Shown one piece after another: positions 1 to 7,896 of a DNA stretch of 64,000 nt. The stretch is from Acidobacteria bacterium AB60 (GTDB taxonomy: Bacteria; Acidobacteriota; Terriglobia; Terriglobales; Acidobacteriaceae). Numbering within the stretch: the stretch's first letter is position 1; each line of letters opens with the position of its first letter. The stretch lies in the NCBI GenBank assembly GCA_008682415.1, contig VANK01000002.1:124001-188000 (forward strand), read 5' to 3'. Under the pieces are notes generated by a model. That model was not told where the DNA came from. It made no database searches and saw only the letters and a program-made list of their open reading frames with translations. A program made the position numbers and the translations under genes.

Positions 1-1
1 C

Positions 2-508
2 GAGGTGCTCAGGCGCAATTCCATCCCCATCTCCGGCCAGAACGCCGTGGTTGTGGGCCGCAGTGACATCGTCGGCAAGCCCGCGGCCATGCTCCTCCTG
101 CACCAGAATGCGACCGTCACCATCTGCCACTCCAAAACCCGCGACCTCGGCGCACTCACCCGTCAGGCCGACATTCTGGTGGCCGCCATCGGACGACCTG
201 GCTTCATCACGCCCGAGATGGTCAAGCCCGGCTCCACCATCATCGATGTCGGCATCAACCGGATTGAAACGCGCGAGGACTTCGATCGCTTTTTCAAAGG
301 AAACGAAAAGCGCGAGGCCGCCTTCCTCAAGCGCGGCTCGGTCATCGTCGGCGACGTTCACCCAGCCGCCTTCGAGCTCTCCAGCGCCTATACCCCCGTC
401 CCCGGCGGTGTCGGCCTCCTGACGATTGCCATGCTCATGTCCAACACCGTTCGCGCCGCCAGAATGCGTCGCGGCCTCCTGGAGAACTCCGGGGAGACCG
501 TCAGCTGA
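2..508 (+). CDS. folD: FolD, methylenetetrahydrofolate dehydrogenase/cyclohydrolase (3' part)
   Basis: This is the C-terminal portion of the bifunctional enzyme that oxidises 5,10-methylene-THF to methenyl-THF and hydrolyses it to 10-formyl-THF in cytoplasmic one-carbon metabolism. The reading frame is open to the window edge, so the N-terminal catalytic domain lies upstream and the GTG at position 5 is not the true start. The visible 168 residues hold the NAD(P)-binding domain: GRSDIVGKP near residue 18, a VDVGIN-type stretch near residue 80, and the family signature TPVPGGVG near residue 132, here followed by LLTIAML. It ends 47 nt before the convergent ADOP permease gene. Confidence 0.95.
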   Translation, partial: EVLRRNSIPISGQNAVVVGRSDIVGKPAAMLLLHQNATVTICHSKTRDLGALTRQADILVAAIGRPGFITPEMVKPGSTIIDVGINRIETREDFDRFFKGNEKREAAFLKRGSVIVGDVHPAAFELSSAYTPVPGGVGLLTIAMLMSNTVRAARMRRGLLENSGETVS

Positions 509-554
509 CGTTCGACCCTCAGGGACCGGTCGGCCGGCGTCGATGGCTCCAAAT

Positions 555-3281
555 CTACTCGTCGCGCAAAGCCACCATCGGGTTGACATTTGCCGCGCGA
601 CGGGCCGGCAGGTATCCGGCAGCCAGCCCCGCGGCCAGCAGAAGTGCCGTGGCCGCGCTGAGACTGAAAGGGTCCGTGCCCTTCAGGCCGAACAGCATGG
701 CCTGGAACGAGCGCATGCCCAGGAACGTGACAGGCAGTCCAATAACAATGCCGAGGACAACGAGCAGGCTGATCTCGCGCATCACCTGCCAGCCCACCCG
801 CGCGCGGTCGGCCCCCAGCGCCATACGAATGCCGATCTCTCCCGTGCGGCGGCCAACCAGATACGACATCAACCCGTACAGACCAATGCAGGCGAGGAAC
901 ACCGCGACCAGCGCGAAGAACGCGGAGAGCTCGGCGATCATGGCTTCACCCGAGTACGCCCGCGCCACCTGCTGCTCCAGCGTCTTGACGTCGGAGATTG
1001 GCAGGCGCGGGTCGACCGCGTGGATGGTCTGCTGCACGGAATTGGAGATCGCGCTGAAGTCGCCCGTGTAGCGCACCTCGAAGTCTCCAAACCCCCAGCT
1101 GCGCTGTGTATAGGGCATGTAGTCGATGTAGCCGGCGGGCTTCTTCAGATTCCCGGCGAGCACGTCTTTCACGACGCCGATGACCTGGAGCTGCAGAGGC
1201 GGCTCCGCCCCGTCCTCGTCGCCGATCAGGTAAGTGCGGCCGATCGGCGACCCCGGCGGGAACAGCTTGCGCGCCATCTTCTCGCTGATGATAGCCACCG
1301 GCTGCGAGGTCTTCGTGTCCTGCGGGCCAAAGTTGCGGCCGGCCACGAGCGGAATACCCATAACGTTGAAGAATCCGTTCCCGACGATGTTGTGCTGCAC
1401 GTTCACCTTGTGATCGACCGGCATTCCCTGCGCGCGAATCCCGCTGTTCCACGTGCCTTCGCGAAACACAAAGGAAGAGAAGCTGGCCGCCTGCACGCCG
1501 GGCAGAGTGCTCACACGGTCTTCAATCTCGTGAAAGATCGCCTTGAGGCGCGGATCATCGTCCTTGTAGCCGGTGATATCGGAGTCGATGTTCAGGCGGA
1601 GAACATTCTCCTTGTTGAAGCCCGGGTTGACATTCGCCAGATTGACCAGCGTGCGCAGAAAGAGGCACGCGCCCACCATCAGCACAAGCGAGAGCGCCAC
1701 CTGCGTAACAACCAGACACTTGGCCAGCGGCGTGCGCGCCGCAAACGAAGGACCGCGATTGCTCTTCAGGCTGTCCGTAAGCTGCATCCGCGTGGCGCGC
1801 AGCGCCGGCAGAGTTCCGAACAAAAGTGCCGTGCACACCGTAATCGCAAAGGTGAAGGCGAGCAGGCGCAGGTTGAGCGAGACGTCGAGAGGCATCACAT
1901 CCGGGCCGTCAGAGATCATGCGCAGGAGCACCCGCTTGGCCATCGCGGCAAAAGCAATGCCCAGGGCCCCACCGGTGAGGGCGAGAATGAGGCTCTCGGT
2001 AAGGAGCTGGCGAATGATCCGCGACCGCCGCGCCCCCAGTGCCTGGCGCACCGCGAGTTCCCGCGCACGCGCGGTGGAGCGGGCCAGCAGCAGATTGGCA
2101 ATGTTGGCGCACGCGATGAGCAGCACCAGCGCCACGATCGTCATGAGGATCTTGAGCGGCTTCGATTCATTGCGGCGCAGATCGGCCATTCCTCGCTCCA
2201 TGGATTGCAGCTGCACATGAGCATGGGCCAGATGATCGAGATTGGCCTGCGTCAGCCGCGCGTCAGGAAAGCTGCGAATGATCTGCGGAAAGAGAACGTT
2301 GATGTTGGCCTCGGCCTGCTGCATCGTCACGCCCGGCTTGAGGCGGCCCAGGATGTAGAGCGACTCCGAGAAGTTCTCTTTGGGATGAACCCAGTTGGGC
2401 GGAATGAGCTGGCCCATCGAGAGCGGCGCCCACATGTCCGGCGCCTGGCCCACAGCAGTGCCGAAGAACTCAGGCGCGGCCACACCCACGATCTTGTACT
2501 GAACGGGGCCAAGCCTGACCGTATGATTCAGAATCCCGCGATCCGCGCCGAACCGGCGCTTCCAGAACCCGTCGCTGAGGACCACGACTGGATGCTCGCC
2601 GTCGCCCGAGTCGTCGGCCTGATTGAGGACCCGGCCGACCTGCGCGCCCACCCCGAGCATCTGGAAATAGGTGCCGGAGATCGTCTGAACCTGGAGCTTC
2701 TCTGACTGCTGGTGATCATCCACAAAGCCATGCACCGTGTTCAGCAGGCTCATGATCGCCGCCGTGTCGGAGAACACCTCATTCTTGCTCTGCAACTGGC
2801 GGTAGAAGGGGTAGGAGTAGAGCTCCGTGCAGGCAAAGCTGTCAGTGATGCCGTCCCAGTCTTCCACGCCCAGCTTGACGAGCTGTTGCGGCTCCTTCAC
2901 GGGCAGCGAACGCAGCATCACCGCGTCGAGAAAGCTGAAGATCGCCGTGTTGGCGCCGATTCCCAGAGCCAGCGAGATAAGGGCAACAATCGTGATGGCG
3001 GGCGTGCGCCACATCGAACGCAGACCGTAAGCGGCATCCTGCGAAAAGCTCGTCAGCCCGTCCCAGCCCCAGGCCGTGCTGCTCTTCTCGCGCAGCAGGG
3101 TTGCATTGCCAAATCGCCTGTTGGCGGCGCGGCGGGCCGCTTCATCGCTCAGGCCCGCGGCAAGCTGTTGCTGGCGGCGCAGATCTTTGTGCAGGCGCAT
3201 CTCTTCCTCCAGCTCGCGCTGGAACCGGTCCCGATGAAAGAGCACATCCAGTCGCCGTTTGAATTCGCCCGCCAGGCTCAT
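555..3281 (-). CDS. ADOP-family ABC transporter permease (MacB/FtsX type)
   Basis: A 908-residue membrane protein of the ADOP family, typical of Acidobacteriota. The N-terminal roughly 75 residues form the helical 'permease prefix' region (charged, with ELEEEMRLH and AARRAANRRFGN). Then comes a first membrane helix (ITIVALISLALGIGANTAIFSF), a MacB-like periplasmic domain, three FtsX helices around residues 380-510, a second helix and periplasmic domain, and a second FtsX set ending with LPARRAANVNPMVALRDE. This is an internally duplicated FtsX architecture. No ATPase gene is adjacent, which is normal for these orphan permeases. The gene lies 14 nt downstream of a PadR regulator on the same strand, the usual pairing. 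The substrate is unknown. Confidence 0.93.
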   Translation of the reverse strand: MSLAGEFKRRLDVLFHRDRFQRELEEEMRLHKDLRRQQQLAAGLSDEAARRAANRRFGNATLLREKSSTAWGWDGLTSFSQDAAYGLRSMWRTPAITIVALISLALGIGANTAIFSFLDAVMLRSLPVKEPQQLVKLGVEDWDGITDSFACTELYSYPFYRQLQSKNEVFSDTAAIMSLLNTVHGFVDDHQQSEKLQVQTISGTYFQMLGVGAQVGRVLNQADDSGDGEHPVVVLSDGFWKRRFGADRGILNHTVRLGPVQYKIVGVAAPEFFGTAVGQAPDMWAPLSMGQLIPPNWVHPKENFSESLYILGRLKPGVTMQQAEANINVLFPQIIRSFPDARLTQANLDHLAHAHVQLQSMERGMADLRRNESKPLKILMTIVALVLLIACANIANLLLARSTARARELAVRQALGARRSRIIRQLLTESLILALTGGALGIAFAAMAKRVLLRMISDGPDVMPLDVSLNLRLLAFTFAITVCTALLFGTLPALRATRMQLTDSLKSNRGPSFAARTPLAKCLVVTQVALSLVLMVGACLFLRTLVNLANVNPGFNKENVLRLNIDSDITGYKDDDPRLKAIFHEIEDRVSTLPGVQAASFSSFVFREGTWNSGIRAQGMPVDHKVNVQHNIVGNGFFNVMGIPLVAGRNFGPQDTKTSQPVAIISEKMARKLFPPGSPIGRTYLIGDEDGAEPPLQLQVIGVVKDVLAGNLKKPAGYIDYMPYTQRSWGFGDFEVRYTGDFSAISNSVQQTIHAVDPRLPISDVKTLEQQVARAYSGEAMIAELSAFFALVAVFLACIGLYGLMSYLVGRRTGEIGIRMALGADRARVGWQVMREISLLVVLGIVIGLPVTFLGMRSFQAMLFGLKGTDPFSLSAATALLLAAGLAAGYLPARRAANVNPMVALRDE

Positions 3282-3295
3282 GTCGTTGGCTCCTT

Positions 3296-3655
3296 TTACG
3301 CCGTCTGAAGAATGCGGGTGATGGCCCCCATCACGCGCTCGAACTGCTGCACCTCGATGCCAAGCTGCTTCCGGCCGTCACGCGTAAGGGTGTAGTAGCG
3401 GGCGCGGCGATTGCCCGCCGTCACGCCCCACTCCGCCGTGACCCACCCCTTCAGCAACATGCGCTGCAGCGCCGGATAGAGCGAGCCCTCCTCAATCTGC
3501 AGCACGTCTTCGCTGCAACTCTGGATGGACTCCGCGATCTCGTACCCGTGCAGGCGCCCGCGCGTGGCAAGCGTTTTGAGCACCAGCAAGTAGAGGGTTC
3601 CTGGCGGAATTTCGTCCCGCCCCGGTTCAGGCTTTCTTCGGATGAGAGCGGCCAT
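3296..3655 (-). CDS. PadR-family transcriptional regulator paired with ADOP permease
   Basis: A winged-helix repressor of the PadR family, 119 residues from the chosen start (MAALIRRK). This ATG is preceded by GGAGG with 6-nt spacing; a longer in-frame ORF starting at 3712 lacks such a site. Visible features are GTLYLLVLKTL, the HGYEIAESI helix, the EEGSLYPALQRMLLKGWV recognition region and the NRRARYYTLTRDGRKQL wing. It sits directly upstream of the ADOP permease and probably controls it and itself. A 15-bp palindrome lies 20-34 nt before the start codon. The effector is unknown. Confidence 0.9.
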   Translation of the reverse strand: MAALIRRKPEPGRDEIPPGTLYLLVLKTLATRGRLHGYEIAESIQSCSEDVLQIEEGSLYPALQRMLLKGWVTAEWGVTAGNRRARYYTLTRDGRKQLGIEVQQFERVMGAITRILQTA

Positions 3656-3674
3656 CAGGGCCCTCCAGATCTGA

Positions 3675-3706
3675 CATAGGTAAACTATGCCAGTCTCCCG
3701 GGAGAC
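3675..3706. promoter_or_regulatory. Palindromic operator candidate upstream of padR-ADOP
   Basis: Two perfect dyads lie side by side upstream of the PadR start: CATAG-gtaaa-CTATG at 3675-3689 and GTCTCCC|GGGAGAC at 3693-3706. PadR repressors bind interrupted palindromes near their own promoters, so the first dyad is the likely autoregulatory site; CATAGT within it could also serve as a -10. Assignment is by position and symmetry only. Confidence 0.5.
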
Positions 3707-3804
3707 GCGCACCCTGTCAAGCCGGTTGTGACGAATGAAGGGATGCAGGACAGCAACCGCGAGAAAGTGAAGAAGAAGTGATGGAGGGTTTCCCAGAAGT
3801 CCAG

Positions 3805-3982
3805 CTACTCCGCGCGCAGCGCCTGTACGGGGTTAATACGGGCAGCCTGGCGCGCCGGCAAAGCGGCGGCAAGGTTGCAATGGCCGCGATGGCCAGCAGG
3901 CGATCTCCCGCGCCGGTTCCGCGTCCACCTGCGCGTTGCGGGCGCGGCCAACTATCTTCGCGAACAGACGGCGGAGGCGCAT
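3805..3982 (-). pseudogene. Collapsed ADOP permease remnant
   Basis: The ATG at 3982 overlaps the stop of the PadR gene upstream (TAATG) and begins a typical ADOP N-terminus, MRLRRLFAKIVGRARNAQVD. After about 28 codons the sequence jumps to the family's C-terminus, readable in two other frames: LLAIAAIATL, then AALPARQAARINPVQALRAE followed by TAG at 3807-3805. Compare the intact neighbour, which ends LPARRAANVNPMVALRDE. So some 800 codons of the middle are gone and at least one frameshift separates the remaining pieces. The start-codon frame itself stops after about 42 codons. Confidence 0.75.
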
Positions 3983-4329
3983 TAGGAGAGGTCCTCCTCG
4001 GCCAGCAACCGTTCCACCAGCCCGGACATGCGCCGCCAGCGTTGTGTCTCTTCATTCAGGGCCTTGAGTCCGGGCTTGGTGATCGCGTAAAACTTGGCCT
4101 CGCGATTGTTCTCCGTCACGCCCCATGAGCCCTTGATCCAGCCGTACTGCTCCAGCCGCACCAGCGCGGGATAGAGCGTGCCCTGGTTCAGGTTCAACAG
4201 GCTGTCGGAGACCTGCTGCAGGCGCGTGGCAATCTGATACGCGTGCCGCGGGCCCATGGTGGCCAGGGTGCGCAGCACAATCAGGTCAAGCGTCCCCTGC
4301 AGAAGTTGGAGCGGCTCTTCACTGGGCAT
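3982..4329 (-). CDS. PadR-family transcriptional regulator (orphaned)
   Basis: A 115-residue PadR winged-helix regulator beginning MPSEEPLQLLQGTLDLIVLRTL, with HAYQIATRLQ, the NQGTLYPALVRLEQYGWI recognition segment and the NREAKFYAITKPGLKAL wing, ending in a helical tail. Family members of this length next to ADOP permeases are common, and its stop codon overlaps the start of an ADOP gene that has been destroyed by deletion. It therefore looks intact but has lost its usual target. A TTGACA-type promoter precedes it. Confidence 0.9.
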   Translation of the reverse strand: MPSEEPLQLLQGTLDLIVLRTLATMGPRHAYQIATRLQQVSDSLLNLNQGTLYPALVRLEQYGWIKGSWGVTENNREAKFYAITKPGLKALNEETQRWRRMSGLVERLLAEEDLS

Positions 4330-4348
4330 TCAAGTGCACCTGGCTGGA

Positions 4349-4378
4349 ATCATCTGCCGGGCTTCACTTGTTTGTCAA
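4349..4378 (-). promoter_or_regulatory. Sigma70-like promoter for padR
   Basis: Reading the minus strand: -35 TTGACA (4378-4373), 18-nt spacer, -10-like GATGAT (4354-4349), then 19 nt to the ATG. An inverted repeat CACTTG/CAAGTG (4365-4370 and 4331-4336) brackets the -10 and the start point and may be an operator half-site pair. Confidence 0.45.
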
Positions 4379-4460
4379 ATAAAGAGTGACGAACGACGCA
4401 TATCCAGAGAAGACGAAACTGGGACGGACGCCGCCTATCCCTTCCTGCACCCCATGCCCT

Positions 4461-5294
4461 CTAGTCGTGCTCGCCTGAGCAGCAGGAATGACCCAGAGGC
4501 TCGGCAGGCTTGGCCTGAACGGCGGGAGCCGGCGGCACATAGTCGGAATTCGTGTCCACGAAGTAGTTGTTCTCGTACTTGTCGTGGTGACGAACCCAGG
4601 CCATCGGATGCTTCAGGCCCTCCTCGTCGCGCCCTTTCGGGGCATGATCGAGGAAGTTGTAGGTGCCCACCAGGATGTCGAGACCTCGCGCGTAGCTCGA
4701 GTAGGTGTGGTAGATCGTGCCGTCTTGATCTTTGCTGAAGACGCTCAGGCCCGGCAGCTCTTCCAGCATGAAGTCAATCTCGGCGTAGTTGTAGGTGCGC
4801 TTGCCGCGGGCCCTGTCCGCGTCCGACACCGACACCTTGTAGTCGAAGTTGAAGTCGGATCCGTACGACGACACCCAGTGAAACTTCCATCCCATGCGTT
4901 CCTTGAAGGCAGCCAACTCGGGCCACGTAGCCCGCGAAACCACGGCGAGCGTCGCATCGCGATGGGCAAGGTGGATCGTGGTGGCATCGAAGTGGTCGGA
5001 AAGATACGAACAGCTCTTGCAGCCTTCGCTCCACCCCGGCGCAAACATGAAGTGGTAGACAATGAGTTGACCGCGGCCATCGAACAGGTCGGCCAGCGTC
5101 TCCTCGCCCCGCGGACCGTTGAAGACGTAGTTCTTCTCGACACGCTCGCGAGGAAGCTCGCGGCGCTGCCGGCTGAGCTCGTCGCGCAGCCGCGTGAACT
5201 CCTTCTCTTTCTGCAGAAGCTTCTTGCGCGCCTCAATCCACTCTTCGTGCGACACGGTGAGGGGCTGGTGAATCTCGGTCAGGCTGGTAGCCAT
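4461..5294 (-). CDS. DUF899 family thioredoxin-like protein
   Basis: A 277-residue protein of the DUF899 family, predicted to have a thioredoxin-like fold. The start ATG at 5294 has GGAGGAG four nt upstream. Characteristic segments are ARKKLLQKEKEFTRLRDEL, VIYHFMF-type core (LIVYHFMFAPGWSEGCKSC, residues 78-96, with a CxxC-like pair C92/C95), WVSSYGSDFNFDY, and the C-terminal PMAWVRHHDKYE. The C-terminus carries an HSCCSGEHD tail. It is last in a cluster arsR > SRPBCC > DinB > small membrane protein > DUF899. Family function is unproven; redox or antibiotic-resistance-like roles are guesses. Confidence 0.9.
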   Translation of the reverse strand: MATSLTEIHQPLTVSHEEWIEARKKLLQKEKEFTRLRDELSRQRRELPRERVEKNYVFNGPRGEETLADLFDGRGQLIVYHFMFAPGWSEGCKSCSYLSDHFDATTIHLAHRDATLAVVSRATWPELAAFKERMGWKFHWVSSYGSDFNFDYKVSVSDADRARGKRTYNYAEIDFMLEELPGLSVFSKDQDGTIYHTYSSYARGLDILVGTYNFLDHAPKGRDEEGLKHPMAWVRHHDKYENNYFVDTNSDYVPPAPAVQAKPAEPLGHSCCSGEHD

Positions 5295-5442
5295 TGCACT
5301 CCTCCTGGGACGGGGTTGCCGGCGCCGTACGGCGCCGGTTGCGTTTGCGAAATGTATGCGCCACCAGGGCTGCGAAGCCGCCGGGAGCAGTGGCTTTGCC
5401 GGCAATAATCGCAGCGGCAGTGGCCAGGCAAACAGGACACAT
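5233..5442 (-). CDS. Small MCPVC-type membrane protein
   Basis: A 69-codon ORF starting MCPVCLATAAAIIAG, with GAGGA about 7 nt upstream of the ATG at 5442. The N-terminal CPVC motif leads into one hydrophobic alanine/glycine-rich segment followed by a basic RKRNRRR stretch, the layout of a tiny single-pass membrane protein. Similar CPxC small proteins occur beside DinB/DUF899 genes in my recollection of this group, but I cannot verify this here. Its 3' end overlaps the DUF899 start by 62 nt, so the conserved part may be only the first 35-40 residues. Confidence 0.55.
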   Translation of the reverse strand: MCPVCLATAAAIIAGKATAPGGFAALVAHTFRKRNRRRTAPATPSQEECNGYQPDRDSPAPHRVARRVD

Positions 5443-5468
5443 GGGATCCTCGAATGCAATCAGACCAT

Positions 5469-6002
5469 CTACTGCAGGAACGGCGGCGGCTCGTCGGCGC
5501 TGGGCCCCCAGGTCGCCGGCACGGGCACCTCCAGGATGCGCAGATACACCGAAAATTGCCCGCGATGCTGATACCAGTGGTTGAGCATGATATCGCGCAG
5601 AAACTGGGCCCGCGGCATAGCCACAAGTTCCTTGTCTCCGGAAAGCAAACGCCACGTTTCCCGCATAGCCGCGTCGTCGAGCCCCTCAAGAACACGCCGC
5701 ACGGTGGCCACGCTCTCATCCAGAGTTCGCAATATTTCTTCGCGGCTCGCTGGCTGCGGAAACTTGAAATCCGGCGCCTGCCGCGGGCTCTCCCGGACAA
5801 ACTCCGCCACCCCGCCCGGCACAAACGCGAGGTGGTATGCGAGCTGTCCCGCAGTCATCGACTTTTCGTGCGGCTTCCACATCAGCTTGTCTTCGGGCAG
5901 GCGTTCCAGAAACTTGCGGGTAAGGCGCGCCTGGGGTTCAAACTCGGCGAGGATGGACTGGGCGAGGGCATCGGCAACCGCCGGTGCTTCTACTGGCGAC
6001 AT
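5469..6002 (-). CDS. DinB-family metal-dependent protein
   Basis: A 177-residue four-helix-bundle DinB-superfamily protein. Three histidines at the expected spacing, H57 (QLAYHLAF), H142 and H146 (LNHWYQHRGQ), form the predicted metal site. The start is secured by AAGGAGG about 7 nt upstream of the ATG. It lies between the SRPBCC gene and the small MCPVC protein in the same orientation. DinB proteins of this type are linked to bacillithiol-like thiol transfer in Firmicutes, but the substrate here is unknown. Confidence 0.9.
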   Translation of the reverse strand: MSPVEAPAVADALAQSILAEFEPQARLTRKFLERLPEDKLMWKPHEKSMTAGQLAYHLAFVPGGVAEFVRESPRQAPDFKFPQPASREEILRTLDESVATVRRVLEGLDDAAMRETWRLLSGDKELVAMPRAQFLRDIMLNHWYQHRGQFSVYLRILEVPVPATWGPSADEPPPFLQ

Positions 6003-6075
6003 GGTGAAACCTCCTTGAGGATCCCGATTGAGAAATGGTGGACTGGGGTGCGCGCTCGACAGACCGAGCCTCCGG

Positions 6076-6531
6076 CTAGCGGCTCCGCTCCGCGCGCTGG
6101 CGCACCCGCTCGTTCATATGGGTCCACCCCTTGACCACGCCCTTGCGATGCTCCGGGTCGAGCAAACCGAACGCGGTATGACGAAAACGAATCGTCGTCA
6201 CGCCATCCGCCTCGCTCAGCCGGTACTGCAGGTTGTTGGCCACTGGATACGACATGAACATAGGACCGCTGAACTCCAGCAGCGACGGCGCCTTGATCGC
6301 CTGCACGTGCGCCCACAGATGGCCGTTATTGTCGCCAAGATCCCTATACCAGCGCCCCCCGGGATACGCCTCCAGCTTCATCGGCATCGGCGTCCCGTCT
6401 TCCCGCTCGTTCGACTGCAGTTGCTCCAGCAGCGCTTCAAAGGTGACCGCCAGCGTGGCATTCACCCGGATCTCCTGGTTGATGGTGAAAGTCAGATTCT
6501 CGATCTCGGGCAGCGTTGGAATGGTACACAT
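6076..6531 (-). CDS. SRPBCC (START/AHSA1-like) domain protein
   Basis: A 151-residue hydrophobic-ligand-binding fold protein. The opening TINQEIRVNATLAVTFEALLEQL is the typical SRPBCC first strand and helix; MKLEAYPGGRWYRDLGD matches the glycine-rich hairpin, and the end has the long C-terminal helix (HRKGVVKGWTHMNERVRQRAE). Its ATG overlaps the arsR stop codon (TGATG), so the two are translationally coupled. ArsR plus SRPBCC pairs are widespread; the ligand is unknown. Confidence 0.88.
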   Translation of the reverse strand: MCTIPTLPEIENLTFTINQEIRVNATLAVTFEALLEQLQSNEREDGTPMPMKLEAYPGGRWYRDLGDNNGHLWAHVQAIKAPSLLEFSGPMFMSYPVANNLQYRLSEADGVTTIRFRHTAFGLLDPEHRKGVVKGWTHMNERVRQRAERSR

Positions 6532-6893
6532 CAGCTCTCCTTTTCGGATGTTCCGGTTTCTCTGCTCTGCTTCATCTTTGCTTCCGCGCGTTCCTTGATG
6601 CGGCTCAGCTGGTTCGACCAGTAGCGCTCAAACGTCGACACCCATTCATGCACCGGCTGCAGCGCCGGCGCATTGGTCCGGTACAGCTTGTGTCTGCCGT
6701 TGCGGCGCATATGCACCAGCCCCGTTTCGCGCAGCACCCGCAGATGTTTCGACACCGAAGGCTGGTCCAGTCGAAGCGCCGTCACAATCGCACCCACCTC
6801 CAGCTCTCCCACCACTAGAAGCGTCAGAATCTCGCGCCGGCGCGGCTCGGCCACAGCGTTGAACACATCGGAAGTCGTAGCGGCTCTAGCCAT
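6531..6893 (-). CDS. ArsR-family transcriptional regulator
   Basis: A 120-residue winged-helix regulator: VFNAVAEPRRREILTLLVVGELEVGAIVTAL, then the recognition helix QPSVSKHLRVLRETGLV and the wing MRRNGRHKLYRTN. It lacks the cysteine metal box (ELCVCDL) of ArsR proper, so it belongs to the SRPBCC-linked subgroup rather than the arsenic sensors. It leads the operon and probably represses it. A good promoter lies so close to the ATG that the transcript may be almost leaderless. Confidence 0.92.
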   Translation of the reverse strand: MARAATTSDVFNAVAEPRRREILTLLVVGELEVGAIVTALRLDQPSVSKHLRVLRETGLVHMRRNGRHKLYRTNAPALQPVHEWVSTFERYWSNQLSRIKERAEAKMKQSRETGTSEKES

Positions 6894-6902
6894 GATCCGT
6901 AA

Positions 6903-6930
6903 AATATATTCCTATATCGGCATGTGTCAA
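6903..6930 (-). promoter_or_regulatory. Sigma70 promoter of the arsR-SRPBCC-DinB operon
   Basis: Minus strand: -35 TTGACA (6930-6925), 16-nt spacer, -10 TATATT (6908-6903). Only 9 nt separate the -10 from the ATG at 6893, putting the start point about 2-4 nt before the codon. No Shine-Dalgarno sequence is visible. An AT-rich imperfect dyad (TATA-ggaa-TATA) overlaps the spacer and -10 and may be the repressor site. Confidence 0.65.
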
Positions 6931-7067
6931 GGGGTGCGGCTACTTTTTTTTCGAACCGCCGCCAGTCCGGCTCGATACCTCCTCCTCCCCGCTGAGACCT
7001 TTGCCCTTCCACTCGCCCCCGCAGCCCTTCTATGGTCGCCTCCAGCAGGCGTGGAGGCAGACCGGCA

Positions 7068-7862
7068 ATGATATGCGCACGGCTAGTTACGATTGCGGCT
7101 TTGGCAGAGGCGCTGCTCCTCTTCACTATGGGCAGCCGGGGCATGCAGGTTCATCCCGAAGGCGTCGCCGACACAGTCTCCTCCGTGACAACGGCGGATC
7201 CCTTCGGCAATCCCTGCGACCCCATGGCCGCTATGCCGGGAATGAGCGTCATGGGCGAGAGCATGGCGGCCATGGCCAATCACATGTGCGTCACCCCCGC
7301 TCGCCCGCCCCAGCCCGGAGACGAAGAAAAAGCGCGAGCCGTCCTCGCTCAGGTGCGCACCGTGATGGAGAAATACAAGGACTACAAAAAAGCCATCGCC
7401 GACGGCTACATCCAGGCAAATCCCACCGTCGACCAGCCGCAGTTTCACTTCAACAACGAAGCCAACGCGAAGCTGGCCGACACGCAGTTCGATCCCTCCC
7501 GCCCCACGTCTCTCCTCTACTTCCGCACCGCCCATCGCCGATTCACCCTCGAGGGTGTCATGTTCACAGCGCGCCCCAGCGCTACCGAAGACGAACTGAA
7601 CCAGCGCATTCCTCTCAGCATCGCGCGATGGCACAAGCACACCAACTTCTGTGCGGCTCCCGCAAACCAGGTGAAGGATTACTTCGGCAGCTCTCCCAGG
7701 TTCGGCATGTTCGGCTCCATCCACACCCGCGAGGCCTGCGCGGCCGCGGGTGGCGCCTTCATGCCCGTCGTCTTCACCTGGATGGTCCACGTCTTTCCCT
7801 ACGAAGACGACCTCAAGAACGCCTTCTCCATGAACGACGACGTTCCACATTTCCACCCGTGA
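7068..7862 (+). CDS. Secreted protein of unknown function
   Basis: A 264-residue protein starting at ATG 7068, which has GGAGG about 11 nt upstream. The N-terminus is a signal peptide (ICARLVTIAALAEALLLFTMG). The mature part has a short methionine-rich region (PMAAMPGMSVMGESMAAMANHM), a helical stretch (EEKARAVLAQVRTVMEKYKDYKKAIADGY), and a histidine-rich C-terminal half (WHKHTNFC, FGSIHTREAC, MVHVFPYED, VPHFHP). Histidine and cysteine content hints at metal binding, but I recognise no domain. It is followed after 34 nt by the Hsp70-like gene, on the same strand. Confidence 0.8.
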   Translation: MICARLVTIAALAEALLLFTMGSRGMQVHPEGVADTVSSVTTADPFGNPCDPMAAMPGMSVMGESMAAMANHMCVTPARPPQPGDEEKARAVLAQVRTVMEKYKDYKKAIADGYIQANPTVDQPQFHFNNEANAKLADTQFDPSRPTSLLYFRTAHRRFTLEGVMFTARPSATEDELNQRIPLSIARWHKHTNFCAAPANQVKDYFGSSPRFGMFGSIHTREACAAAGGAFMPVVFTWMVHVFPYEDDLKNAFSMNDDVPHFHP

Positions 7863-7896
7863 CCGCCGCAAATGAGCGCGCGTAAACTTGGAAAGG

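Noticed and set aside
426..2705. Long 759-residue plus-strand ORF over the ADOP permease
   Set aside because: It is antisense to a clear permease gene; GC-rich third positions make long shadow frames. Composition is low-complexity and no domain is visible.
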